NCBI GenBank assembly: GCA_026193735.1
Contig: JAPHUJ010000095.1
Coordinates: forward strand, 1 to 11,194
Length of the DNA stretch: 11,194 nucleotides
Origin: Sulfurovum sp.
GTDB taxonomy: Bacteria > Campylobacterota > Campylobacteria > Campylobacterales > Sulfurovaceae
Direction: 5' to 3'
The notes under the pieces were generated by a model that was not told where the DNA came from, ran no database searches, and saw only the letters and a program-made list of their open reading frames with translations. Made by a program: the position numbers and the translations under genes. Below, in pieces: positions 1 through 8,673 of the stretch (within the stretch, counting starts at the first letter, position 1; each line of letters begins with the position of its first letter).

Positions 1-213
1 AGCGAAAAAGATATCTTCAATCGCCACTTCATCCACTTTATGTGCCTTTAAAATGATGTCTATACCCTCTACAAGCTCTACTATCTGCTCTTGTAACTCT
101 TTTCCTTTCATTTTAAGCAAACCAGCTTCAACAAGTGAAAAGTTTTTACCATCCCAATTCACGATACAATACCCTAAATTACGGCTTCCGGGGTCTATTC
201 CTAAAATATTCAT
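1..213 (-). CDS. ruvC: Holliday junction resolvase RuvC, N-terminal part (cut by window edge)
   Basis: RuvC is the endonuclease that resolves Holliday junctions together with RuvAB during recombination and fork repair. Translating the minus strand from the ATG at 213 gives 71 residues that open with [18 protein letters not shown], the RNase H-like first strand of RuvC. D7 and E66 (in AIEDIFF) fall at the same numbers as the catalytic D7 and E66 of E. coli RuvC. The start is supported by an AAAGG ribosome binding site about 5 bases upstream. The rest of the protein, including the C-terminal acidic catalytic residues, lies outside the window. The gene diverges from dnaA, an arrangement also known from Campylobacter. 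The residues are seen; the family assignment rests on the motifs. Confidence 0.95.
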   Translation of the reverse strand, partial: MNILGIDPGSRNLGYCIVNWDGKNFSLVEAGLLKMKGKELQEQIVELVEGIDIILKAHKVDEVAIEDIFFA

Positions 214-378
214 TCACACCTTTGTTCACATAGTGAATAAAACTATTCAACTCTGTTTAATAACGCTATTTTAGCTTAAATTGGCTAAAATGTCATAAGT
301 TATTCACATAAAGAATGTTAACTCTTTAAAACTGTGAAAATTTGTTCACACATTTAAAAATATCAAAGGAATACTAAG
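214..378. other. Origin-associated region upstream of dnaA (oriC1-like)
   Basis: This AT-rich gap between ruvC and dnaA holds several DnaA-box-like 9-mers: a perfect TTATTCACA at 300-308 (+), TTGTTCACA at 222-230 (+) and 342-350 (+), TTATTCACT on the minus strand at 232-240, and TTTTCACAG on the minus strand at 332-340. Helicobacter has a bipartite oriC with box clusters on both sides of dnaA, and the layout here is similar. The boxes also surround the predicted dnaA promoter, so DnaA probably represses its own gene. The boxes are seen; the origin role is inferred. Confidence 0.65.
268..291. promoter_or_regulatory. Symmetrical divergent promoter for ruvC and dnaA
   Basis: ATTTTAGC (268-275) and GCTAAAAT (284-291) form a perfect 8-bp inverted repeat around 8 bases. 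Each arm contains a TAAAAT -10 hexamer: 286-291 on the plus strand for dnaA (start near 298) and 273-268 on the minus strand for ruvC (start near 261). The perfect DnaA box at 300-308 would begin at about +3 of the dnaA transcript, which suits autorepression. The ruvC arm continues as GCTAAAATAGCGTT, and the same 14-mer precedes the secreted-protein gene at 10562-10575. Transcription starts are inferred by spacing only. Confidence 0.55.
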
Positions 379-1713
379 ATGAATATAGGACAAAAGGTAC
401 TTTTTGAACTGAAAAAAGAGATCTCTGAGATAGAATATGAACGATATATAAAAAAACTCATCTATGATACAAAACGTTCCCGAAGTAACATCGTCTATTT
501 TAATGCACCTAACATGATCATAGCAAAATGGATCAAAAGTAAATATATAGATAAACTCATGCATCTTTTTGAACTACAGAACGAAATAAAACCAGAAATA
601 GAAATTACTGTCGGAAAACAAAAAGACCAAATTCCAACACACATTGTAAAACAAAGCAGTGAAAAAAGCCATTCTAAAAGTACCTATCTTAACCCTTCTT
701 TAACTTTTGAAAGTTTTATTGTAGGAAATTCCAACCAATTTGCCTATACCACAGCAAAATCAGTAGCAGAAAAACCCGGCAGACAATATAATCCTCTTTT
801 CCTTTATGGTGGCGTAGGACTAGGTAAAACCCATCTACTTCAAGCTATAGGGAATTATCATATTGATCTAGGTAAAACAGTTATCTATACTACATTAGAA
901 CAATTTATGAATTCTTTTACTTCTCATCTTCGTTCTCAAACCATGGATAGATTTAGAGACAAATTTAGAGAATGTGATCTACTCCTTATAGATGATATAC
1001 AATTTCTAAGTAGAAAAGAACAAACACAGGAAGAGTTCTTTCACACTTTCAATGAACTTTATAGCAACAATAAACAAATTGTTATCACCTCAGACAGACA
1101 GCCCAATAAAATTGCCGGACTGGTAGATAGACTTAGAACCCGTTTTGAAATGGGACTTATGGCAGATATTCAACCACCGGGACTGGAAACCAAAATTGCA
1201 ATTATTCAAAAAAAATGTGAACTTGATGGTATTAATCTAGGTCATGAAATAGTTAATTATATTGCTACACATATGGGTGACAATATACGTGAGATAGAAG
1301 GAACCATTATCAAACTAAACGCACTTTCTTCGATGCTTAACCAGGAAATAACCCTGGACTTTGCACAAAATGCAATAAAAGATCAACTAAAAGAAAAAAA
1401 AGAAAATATTACCATAGATGATATTGTCAAAATTATTTCTAGAGAACTCAATATTAAACCTTCTGATATGAAATCAAAAAAACGTACTAAAAATATCGTA
1501 AATGCTAGAAGAATTGCTATTTATTTGGCTAGAAACCTTACACCCAATTCTATGCCTCAAATTGCTATATATTTTGGAATGAAAGATCATACTGCCATTT
1601 CACATGCTATGAAAAAAATCAATGAAATTATAGAAAATGATGAAAATTTTAAAGTTATTTTAGAAGAACTCTCGAACAAAGTAAATACACACACTCAAAA
1701 TGAAATACTATAA
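379..1713 (+). CDS. dnaA: Chromosomal replication initiator protein DnaA
   Basis: DnaA binds DnaA boxes at oriC, oligomerises with ATP, melts the origin and loads the helicase. The 444-residue protein has the four-domain plan: an N-terminal domain I (about 1-80), a short linker (about 81-105), an AAA+ core and a C-terminal DNA-binding domain. The core shows Walker A GGVGLGKTH (144-152), Walker B LLLIDD (201-206), sensor 1 around IVITSDR (234-240) and sensor 2 around GDNIREIEG with R304. The helix-turn-helix signature is DHTAISHA (403-410). The ATG at 379 has AAAGGA 8 bases upstream. Length matches Campylobacterota relatives. It lies between two DnaA-box regions and starts the plus-strand run toward dnaN. 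Confidence 0.99.
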   Translation: MNIGQKVLFELKKEISEIEYERYIKKLIYDTKRSRSNIVYFNAPNMIIAKWIKSKYIDKLMHLFELQNEIKPEIEITVGKQKDQIPTHIVKQSSEKSHSKSTYLNPSLTFESFIVGNSNQFAYTTAKSVAEKPGRQYNPLFLYGGVGLGKTHLLQAIGNYHIDLGKTVIYTTLEQFMNSFTSHLRSQTMDRFRDKFRECDLLLIDDIQFLSRKEQTQEEFFHTFNELYSNNKQIVITSDRQPNKIAGLVDRLRTRFEMGLMADIQPPGLETKIAIIQKKCELDGINLGHEIVNYIATHMGDNIREIEGTIIKLNALSSMLNQEITLDFAQNAIKDQLKEKKENITIDDIVKIISRELNIKPSDMKSKKRTKNIVNARRIAIYLARNLTPNSMPQIAIYFGMKDHTAISHAMKKINEIIENDENFKVILEELSNKVNTHTQNEIL

Positions 1714-1896
1714 ACTATTTTAATATAGAAAACTTGAATAAAAAAAAGATATAATTTTAAAAGTGAATAAATGTGAATATTCGAAAAAAATTAGAGACAC
1801 ATTTAAATAACGGTTACAGCGGCAATAAAGTAGTTTTTCACATATTCATGTCATGCTACTACTACGTACTAATATTATTAAAAATAAGGAAAGTCA
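1714..1896. other. Probable core replication origin between dnaA and dnaN (oriC2-like)
   Basis: This non-coding, very AT-rich gap carries DnaA-box-like 9-mers: AGTGAATAA (1762-1770, reading TTATTCACT on minus), TGTGAATAT (1772-1780, reading ATATTCACA on minus), TTTTTCACA (1834-1842, plus) and a weaker ATATTCATG (1842-1850). These are followed by a CTA triplet run and an A/T tract. In Helicobacter the unwinding site lies in the corresponding region downstream of dnaA. The dnaN ribosome binding site AAGGAAAG (1886-1893) closes the gap. No other gene is visible. Box positions are seen; origin activity is inferred. Confidence 0.7.
1834..1880 (+). promoter_or_regulatory. DnaA-trio-like origin unwinding element
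   Basis: Two adjoining DnaA-box-like 9-mers (1834-1850) are followed by a 5-base spacer and three contiguous CTA triplets (1856-1864), then a further CTA (1869-1871), two TTA triplets (1875-1880) and an A-rich run. On the opposite strand CTA reads as 3'-GAT-5', the DnaA-trio unit described for bacterial origins, where DnaA extends from a box onto single-stranded DNA. The order box, short spacer, trio, AT tract agrees with that model. The exact unwinding site has not been shown. Confidence 0.55.
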
Positions 1897-2964
1897 ATGA
1901 AGATAAGAGCACAAAAGCAAATTATAGAATCTATACTCATTAATTTACAACCTTTTTTAGAAAAAAAAGATGCAAGTCAAATTACTTCACATATATTATT
2001 TAACACACATGATGGTAAATGTATAATTAAAGCTACAGATTCAGAAATAGGTTTAAAGATCGTTACTGATAATATTAGTATAGAAGCAGAAGGATCATTT
2101 ACTGCACATGGTAAAAAACTTCTAGATATAATACGTATTTTAAAAGACGATGAAATTACATTAGAACTTTTAGACAATACACTTATTATAAAACAAAATC
2201 ATTCAAAATTTAAACTTCCTACATTTGATCCAACCTCTTATCCATCATTCCCATCTATAGAAGATAAAGCACAAATTTCTTTAGATTCTTTAAGTTTGAT
2301 CCAAAATCTTAAAAAGATCTCTCCCGCAATTGATACAAACAATCCAAAGTTTGAACTTAACGGTGCTTTGATCAATATAAAAAATAATGCTACAGATTTA
2401 GTTGGAACTGATACTAGAAGATTAGCTATAGCAACAATACCAGGTAATAATAGTGAAGAACTTTCTCTAATTGTCCCTAAAAAAGCTATTTTAGAAATAC
2501 AAAAATTATTTTTAGATCAAATAGATATTTTCTTTGATGAAACAAATCTTATCATTAGAAATGAAAATTATTATTTTTATACAAGACTTATCAATGGTAA
2601 ATTTCCTGATTATCAACGTATTATTCCCTCTTCTACCAAACATCAAATCGTACTTCCCAAAAAAGAGATGCTTAATGCTATTAAAATGATAACAACTATT
2701 TCACAAGAAATAAAAATGACATTATTATCTGACACAATTATTTTTAATTCTCTAAGTGCAGATAATGTCGAAGCTAAAACTGAATTAGAGATCAATACAG
2801 GTTTAAATGACAAATTTGAACTTTCATTCAATAGTAAATATATTTTAGATTTTATTTCACAAACAAATAAAAATGAATTTACTATTGAACTTAATGAACC
2901 ATCTTTACCATTTATTGTAAAAGACGATAATTTCATTACAATCATCATGCCAATTGTTGCATAA
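1897..2964 (+). CDS. dnaN: DNA polymerase III beta subunit (sliding clamp)
   Basis: The clamp is a ring-shaped homodimer that holds polymerase III and repair enzymes on DNA. The 355-residue length fits three tandem clamp folds (about 1-120, 121-245, 246-355). Recognisable family signatures are NPKFELNGALI (149-159), TDTRRLA (171-177), LINGKFPDYQRIIP (231-244) and the C-terminal IIMPIVA, which corresponds to the MPM-type end that lines the partner-binding pocket. The ATG at 1897 has AAGGAAAG just upstream. The gene looks even more AT-rich than recJ and the minus-strand block. It follows dnaA across the origin gap and lies 15 bp before pyrG, so the two are likely co-transcribed. In most Campylobacterota gyrB would follow. 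Confidence 0.98.
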   Translation: MKIRAQKQIIESILINLQPFLEKKDASQITSHILFNTHDGKCIIKATDSEIGLKIVTDNISIEAEGSFTAHGKKLLDIIRILKDDEITLELLDNTLIIKQNHSKFKLPTFDPTSYPSFPSIEDKAQISLDSLSLIQNLKKISPAIDTNNPKFELNGALINIKNNATDLVGTDTRRLAIATIPGNNSEELSLIVPKKAILEIQKLFLDQIDIFFDETNLIIRNENYYFYTRLINGKFPDYQRIIPSSTKHQIVLPKKEMLNAIKMITTISQEIKMTLLSDTIIFNSLSADNVEAKTELEINTGLNDKFELSFNSKYILDFISQTNKNEFTIELNEPSLPFIVKDDNFITIIMPIVA

Positions 2965-2979
2965 AAGGAAAAACGTTAT

Positions 2980-4614
2980 ATGAGTGAAAATAAAACAAAA
3001 TATATTTTTGTTACTGGAGGAGTACTTAGTTCTTTAGGAAAAGGTATTACTGCTGCGAGTGTAGGAACATTACTAAAACATACAGGACTACGTGTAGGCG
3101 TTTTAAAACTTGATCCATACATCAATGTAGATCCAGGTACTATGTCACCACTTGAACATGGTGAAGTTTTTGTCACCAAAGATGGTGCTGAAACAGATTT
3201 GGATCTAGGTCATTATGAAAGATTTTTAGATACTTCACTTACACAAAATAATAACTTTACAACAGGTCTTGTCTATAAAACAGTCATAGAAAATGAACGT
3301 AAAGGAAAGTATCTTGGTAAAACAATTCAAGTAGTTCCTCATATTGTAAATGAAATTAAAGAACGAATTGTAAGAGCTGGTGAAAATAAAGATATTCTTA
3401 TTGTAGAATTGGGCGGTACTACAGGCGACATAGAGGGTTTACCATTTTTAGAAACGATTAGACAAATGAAACATGAATTTGGTAAAAATCAAGTGATGAA
3501 TATCCATGTCACACTTTTACCTTATATCAAAGCTGCCGGAGAACTTAAAACAAAACCAACACAACACTCAGTTCAAGAACTTAGACGTATAGGTATCGCA
3601 CCTCATATGCTTGTTCTTAGAGCAGAACAACCTGTTCCTTCAGATTTAAAAAGAAAAATAGCATACAGTTGTGATGTAGATGAAGACTCGGTCATTGATG
3701 CTATAGATGCACCTACGATATATGAAGTACCGTTGAACTTTTTAAAACAAGATATGTTAACACCTATTTGTAAACAATTAGACCTTGAAAATTGTCAACC
3801 AAAAATGGATGAATGGGCAGATCTTGTAAATAAGATCATTAAACCAAGTTTTGAAACTAAAATAGCATTTGTCGGTAAATATTTGGATTTGAAAGAGTCT
3901 TATAAATCCCTTACAGAAGCACTTATTCATGCAGGTGCACATTTAGATCATAAAGTAAATATTAAATGGGTTGACAGTGAAAAAGTCGAAGATGACGGTG
4001 CCCAAAAATATTTGAATGATTGTGATGGTATTTTGGTTGCAGGTGGTTTTGGTGAACGCGGTGTTGAAGGAAAAATTAAAGCTATTCAGTATGCAAGAGA
4101 AAATAAAATACCATTTTTAGGTATTTGCCTTGGTATGCAGCTGGCAATGATAGAATTTGCTAGAAATGTACTTAAAATTGAAGATGCAAATTCTGTAGAA
4201 TTTGATAAAAATACACCAACTCCTATCATTTATCTTATCGATGAATTTATAGATGCAAGTGGTTCAAAACAAGTAAGAACAACAACATCTCCAATGGGTG
4301 GAACCATGCGTCTTGGTGAATATGAATGTGAAACAAAAGAAGGTTCTAATCTGAGAAAAGCATATGATGCCCCTATTATTTTTGAAAGACATAGACATCG
4401 ATATGAAGCAAATCCTAAATATAGAGAAGCATTTGAAGCCAATGGTCTAGATATTACAGGTGAATCACACGGGCTTATTGAAGCAGTTGAAGTGAAAGAT
4501 CACCCGTGGTTTTTAGGTGTACAGTTTCACCCGGAATTTACTTCAAGACTTCAAAATCCAAATCCATCGATCATGGCATTTGTAAAAGCATCTATTGATA
4601 ATAAATCTGAATAA
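2980..4614 (+). CDS. pyrG: CTP synthase (glutamine hydrolysing)
   Basis: PyrG converts UTP to CTP with ATP and glutamine, the last step of pyrimidine nucleotide synthesis. The 544 residues fit the family length. The N-terminal synthetase domain has [13 protein letters not shown] (10-22), the P-loop-like ATP site, plus [12 protein letters not shown] (44-55). The C-terminal class I glutaminase domain has GGFGERG (355-361), the nucleophile C383 in GICLGMQ, and H517 and E519 in FHPEF, completing the triad. The start at 2980 has AAAGGA about 10 bases upstream, 15 bp after dnaN. In Campylobacter pyrG is also next to recJ, but that pair is away from dnaN. All key catalytic residues are present. Confidence 0.98.
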   Translation: MSENKTKYIFVTGGVLSSLGKGITAASVGTLLKHTGLRVGVLKLDPYINVDPGTMSPLEHGEVFVTKDGAETDLDLGHYERFLDTSLTQNNNFTTGLVYKTVIENERKGKYLGKTIQVVPHIVNEIKERIVRAGENKDILIVELGGTTGDIEGLPFLETIRQMKHEFGKNQVMNIHVTLLPYIKAAGELKTKPTQHSVQELRRIGIAPHMLVLRAEQPVPSDLKRKIAYSCDVDEDSVIDAIDAPTIYEVPLNFLKQDMLTPICKQLDLENCQPKMDEWADLVNKIIKPSFETKIAFVGKYLDLKESYKSLTEALIHAGAHLDHKVNIKWVDSEKVEDDGAQKYLNDCDGILVAGGFGERGVEGKIKAIQYARENKIPFLGICLGMQLAMIEFARNVLKIEDANSVEFDKNTPTPIIYLIDEFIDASGSKQVRTTTSPMGGTMRLGEYECETKEGSNLRKAYDAPIIFERHRHRYEANPKYREAFEANGLDITGESHGLIEAVEVKDHPWFLGVQFHPEFTSRLQNPNPSIMAFVKASIDNKSE

Positions 4615-6213
4615 ATGTCTAAGGTTTATCCTACGATTACACTTCACACCTTACAAACACTTCTTCAAACGCGTTTTGAAGAAGGATTTCTCACTTTACG
4701 TGATCTCCCTCAACCATCCACTTTTAAAGATATGGATAAAGCAACTGAGCGTATAGTTTTAGCCATACAAAACAAAGAGAAAATAACCATTATCGGTGAT
4801 TATGATGTGGATGGAGTAACTTCAACTACTTTGATGAAAATTTTTTTCGAAGAGATAGAGTACGACATAGAATGGATCATTCCTAACCGTTTTAGAGATG
4901 GGTATGGACTCTCTGCAAATATCATACCTCGTATACTCGGTACAGATCTAGCTATAACAGTAGATAACGGTATTTCTGCTGTATATGCTGCAAAACTTTG
5001 TAAAGAAGAGGGGATAGATCTCATCATTACGGACCATCATCTTTTAGCACCTGAAGTACCAGAAGCCTATGCTATTATAAATCAAAAGCAAGAAGAATGT
5101 GATTTTCCTTACGCTGATGTATGCGGTGCACAGATCGCCTGGTATCTTATAGCTTCACTTAAAAATGCATTAGATGTGAAAATAGATATGATGGCGTATA
5201 TGGAGTTAGTCTCTATTGCTATTATTGCAGATATGATGCCATTACAACACATTAATAGAACGATGGTCTTAGCAGGTATTAAATCCCTTAACAGCAGTAA
5301 AAGACCAGCAATAAAAGCTTTTTTGGAACATAGCCAGAAAGAGGGATTAAATGCAGAAGATATAGGATTTTTCTTAGCACCTCTACTCAATAGTGCAGGT
5401 CGAATGGAAGATGCTTCTTCTTCGGTAGATTTTTTAGCTTCAACAAATATATATGATGCAAGAGTAAGACTTGAACGTCTCATAGAATTTAACACCCTTA
5501 GAAAAGCCACAGAACAGGATATCACGCATAAAGCAATGTTAGAAGTGAATCACCAAGATGAAGTGATTGTTGTAGTAGGTGAAGCGTGGCATGAAGGTGT
5601 GGTAGGCATAGTAGCTGCAAGAGTGGCACGGGCATGTGAAAAACCGTGTATCGTACTCAGTCAAAGTGAAGAAGGTCTACTTAAAGGAAGCGGTAGAAGT
5701 TTTGGGGAGTGTGATCTCTTTGGTATCGTTGATGGTGCCAGAATCCACTTAGAGAAGTTTGGAGGACATCAGGCAGCCATTGGTCTTTCTTTGAAAAAAG
5801 AGAGCTTAGAAGCGTTTAAAACAGAAGTACAGAAAAACTTTAGGGAAGGTGACTATGTTAAAGAAATATTTGATCCTGAAATAGTGGGGAATCTACACTT
5901 TTCAGCTATCTCTTTCGAACTGACAACTATCGTTAAAAAGTATGAGCCTTATGGACAAGGAAACACTACGCCAAAGTTTATTTCAACAAATGTAGAGATA
6001 CTGCAAGCAGATACTATGGGTAAAGAGGGTGAACATTTACGTTTTTCTTTTGCTCAAGATGGGATTGTGATGCAAGGGGTGAAGTTTAAAACCAAAGAGG
6101 TTTTTGAAATAGGGTCTAAAGTGAATATTACGTATACAGTCAATGAAAATTATTTTAGAGGAAAGACTACGTTACAGTTAATGGTAGATAAGGTATTTTC
6201 AAACCCAAGTTAA
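4615..6213 (+). CDS. recJ: Single-stranded-DNA-specific exonuclease RecJ
   Basis: RecJ is a 5'-3' single-strand DNA exonuclease used in RecF-pathway recombination, mismatch repair and base excision. The 532 residues hold a DHH domain with DYDVDG (62-67), TVDNG (115-119) and TDHH (139-142), the metal-binding acidic and histidine motifs, then NSAGRMEDA (259-267), a DHHA1 domain with GGHQAA (383-388), and a C-terminal OB-like part. The start codon follows the pyrG stop directly (TAA then ATG) and no Shine-Dalgarno sequence is visible, so translation probably depends on ribosomes finishing pyrG. It is somewhat shorter than E. coli RecJ (577). The gene ends in a hairpin facing convergent nifU. Confidence 0.96.
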   Translation: MSKVYPTITLHTLQTLLQTRFEEGFLTLRDLPQPSTFKDMDKATERIVLAIQNKEKITIIGDYDVDGVTSTTLMKIFFEEIEYDIEWIIPNRFRDGYGLSANIIPRILGTDLAITVDNGISAVYAAKLCKEEGIDLIITDHHLLAPEVPEAYAIINQKQEECDFPYADVCGAQIAWYLIASLKNALDVKIDMMAYMELVSIAIIADMMPLQHINRTMVLAGIKSLNSSKRPAIKAFLEHSQKEGLNAEDIGFFLAPLLNSAGRMEDASSSVDFLASTNIYDARVRLERLIEFNTLRKATEQDITHKAMLEVNHQDEVIVVVGEAWHEGVVGIVAARVARACEKPCIVLSQSEEGLLKGSGRSFGECDLFGIVDGARIHLEKFGGHQAAIGLSLKKESLEAFKTEVQKNFREGDYVKEIFDPEIVGNLHFSAISFELTTIVKKYEPYGQGNTTPKFISTNVEILQADTMGKEGEHLRFSFAQDGIVMQGVKFKTKEVFEIGSKVNITYTVNENYFRGKTTLQLMVDKVFSNPS

Positions 6214-6229
6214 TACTTGGATTTGAGGA
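6196..6229. terminator. Hairpin between convergent recJ and nifU
   Basis: CCAAGT (6205-6210) and ACTTGG (6215-6220) pair around a TAAT loop. CAAA (6200-6203) and TTTG (6222-6225) extend the stem across one C/A mismatch, and with G-U pairs it reaches 6196/6229. The recJ stop codon lies in the loop. There is no U-run on the downstream side in either direction (a six-A run at 6229-6234 lies just after it on the plus strand), so this is not a classical intrinsic terminator. The 28-bp gap between the genes makes a shared transcription end here plausible. Confidence 0.5.
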
Positions 6230-6241
6230 AAAAAGAAGAAT

Positions 6242-7216
6242 TTATATAGGTAAAACTCTGATATTCATATCTAGTTTTTCTTTGAGAATATTCTCAATAG
6301 CAAAGAGTGTACCTGTACTTGAACTTGCACAACCACTACATGCACCAAGGTATCTGATGTAAATGTCAAAGTTTGCACCATTCTCTTTGATATCTAGTAT
6401 TTCCATATCTCCACCATCCATGACGAGCATTTGTCTGATATGAGAATCTACAACTTTATCTACCGCTTTGATACGTTGAACAATAGTCATTTGAGCAAAA
6501 TCTACAGAAGAATCACCTGAAGTACCAAGTGTTGCAGATCCTGCCAGTTTTTCTTTTTCATGCTCTTCAAGTAAATCTACAAGATAAATATCTTTCGCTT
6601 CATGTCCACCAGGTTTGATACATGATTTACAAAATGCACCCGCTTTAGTGTAATCAGCTATCTGTTCTATAGTTGTAAGATCATTAAGACGGATCACTTC
6701 TTGAAGTGTAGAAAGGGTTACACGTGCACATTCACAGACGATCACTTCTTCTTCAAAACTTTCCATGTCTACACCTTTGTATTGTGCAGCGGCTTTTTTT
6801 ATAACATCATACGCCATAACAGAACAGTGCATTTTTTGTGGTGGAACAGCTGGAGTGTTGATATCATCACGCATAGCCATTTCAACATCAATATTGGTGA
6901 TCTTGACTGCTTCATCAACTGTTTTACCTTTACATAACTCAGCCATGGTATCAGAACTGGCGATTGCTGTACCACATCCAAAACTTTTGAATTTAGATTC
7001 CATGATCACATGACTCATGGGATGTACTGCCCAGTAAAGTCTTACCGCATCTCCACAACTCTCTGCACCAAAATCAGCCACGATGAGTTTAGCACCCATT
7101 TTTGCCGCTTGTTCTTCTGTGATTTCACCCATATTTTGTGGGTTATTCATTAAATTTGTTACTTTATCGCTGTACTCATCCCAGATGGTACCGCCTATTA
7201 GACTATCTATTCCCAT
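6242..7216 (-). CDS. nifU: NifU-type Fe-S cluster assembly scaffold
   Basis: NifU accepts sulfur from NifS and iron, builds Fe-S clusters and hands them to target proteins. The 324 residues have the full NifU plan. An IscU-like domain carries C54, C81 and C131 as scaffold cysteines. A central BFD-like [2Fe-2S] domain has C161, C163, C196 and C199. A C-terminal Nfu domain has the CSGC pair C293/C296 after MDGGDMEILDI. The start ATG at 7216 is preceded by AAAGGA. It lies 26 bp downstream of nifS in the same direction, so the two form an operon. Full-length NifU without nitrogenase genes is the general assembly system in Campylobacterota such as Helicobacter. All expected cysteines are present. 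Confidence 0.96.
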   Translation of the reverse strand: MGIDSLIGGTIWDEYSDKVTNLMNNPQNMGEITEEQAAKMGAKLIVADFGAESCGDAVRLYWAVHPMSHVIMESKFKSFGCGTAIASSDTMAELCKGKTVDEAVKITNIDVEMAMRDDINTPAVPPQKMHCSVMAYDVIKKAAAQYKGVDMESFEEEVIVCECARVTLSTLQEVIRLNDLTTIEQIADYTKAGAFCKSCIKPGGHEAKDIYLVDLLEEHEKEKLAGSATLGTSGDSSVDFAQMTIVQRIKAVDKVVDSHIRQMLVMDGGDMEILDIKENGANFDIYIRYLGACSGCASSSTGTLFAIENILKEKLDMNIRVLPI

Positions 7217-7242
7217 AATTTTTCCTTTATATTCTATTATTA

Positions 7243-8451
<1,209 letters not shown>

Positions 8452-8456
8452 TTATT

Positions 8457-8484
8457 CTCCTTCGAAAGGAACAAAGTTCCTTTC
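8457..8484 (-). promoter_or_regulatory. Leader hairpin adjoining the nifS ribosome binding site
   Basis: On the minus strand GAAAGGAAC (8484-8476), loop TTT, and GTTCCTTTC (8472-8464) form a perfect 9-bp stem ending one base before AAGGAG (8462-8457), the nifS Shine-Dalgarno. The 3' arm can instead pair with the ribosome binding site: UUCCUU (8471-8466) with AAGGAG, loop UCG, 6 pairs including one G-U. The folds exclude each other, so the 9-bp stem would keep the RBS free. The complementarity is seen; a switching role is inference. Confidence 0.45.
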
Positions 8485-8538
8485 AAATTCCTCTCACTAA
8501 AGCTTCGTTTAGCACTCAGAATTTTAATTTGTTTTTAA

Positions 8539-8544
8539 TTTATA
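8539..8544 (-). promoter_or_regulatory. Possible second nifS promoter (-10 TATAAA)
   Basis: TATAAA on the minus strand would place a start near 8532 and an 84-base leader. The palindrome at 8558-8584 would then cover the -35 region (about -52 to -26), a suitable place for a repressor or activator. There is no -35 hexamer, as is usual in Campylobacterota. A weak Fur-like 15-mer overlaps it at 8540-8554. This is weaker than the TATAAT farther upstream. Confidence 0.35.
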
Positions 8545-8557
8545 ACGATACTCATTT

Positions 8558-8584
8558 TAATTAAGACTAATTTAGTCCTAATTA
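8558..8584. promoter_or_regulatory. 27-bp palindrome with IscR/Rrf2-like core (candidate operator)
   Basis: The element is centred on T8571. The inner arms GACTAA (8565-8570) and TTAGTC (8572-8577) are perfect, and the outer arms TAATTA (8558-8563) and TAATTA (8579-8584) are also perfect; only the 8564/8578 pair (A/C) breaks the symmetry. The 13-base core 8565-8577 fits the type-1 IscR core GACTRWWWYAGTC at every position, while the outer bases do not fit the full E. coli consensus. It sits upstream of a Fe-S assembly operon, the classical IscR target. Binding by an Rrf2-family protein is inferred. Confidence 0.55.
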
Positions 8585-8645
8585 GTTTTCTGCATATTAC
8601 GCAGTTATTCTTAAACTAACATAAAATATAGAATTAAAGAGGACA

Positions 8646-8651
8646 ATTATA
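8646..8651 (-). promoter_or_regulatory. nifS promoter P1, -10 box TATAAT
   Basis: A perfect TATAAT on the minus strand gives a predicted start at 8639 and a 191-base leader to nifS. It has no -35 hexamer but an FNR-type box ends exactly 22 bp upstream, as in class II activated promoters. The palindrome at 8558-8584 would be transcribed (about +56 to +82), so a protein bound there could block elongation. The start site is inferred from spacing. Confidence 0.6.
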
Positions 8652-8673
8652 CTCCGAATTAAGTTAAATACCC

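Noticed and set aside
53..274. 73-codon plus-strand open frame at the left edge
   Set aside because: It overlaps ruvC on the opposite strand and the origin boxes; ruvC carries clear catalytic motifs, this frame has none.
5109..5525. 138-codon minus-strand open frame opposite recJ
   Set aside because: Antisense shadow of conserved recJ codons, with serine/isoleucine-rich composition and no recognisable domain.
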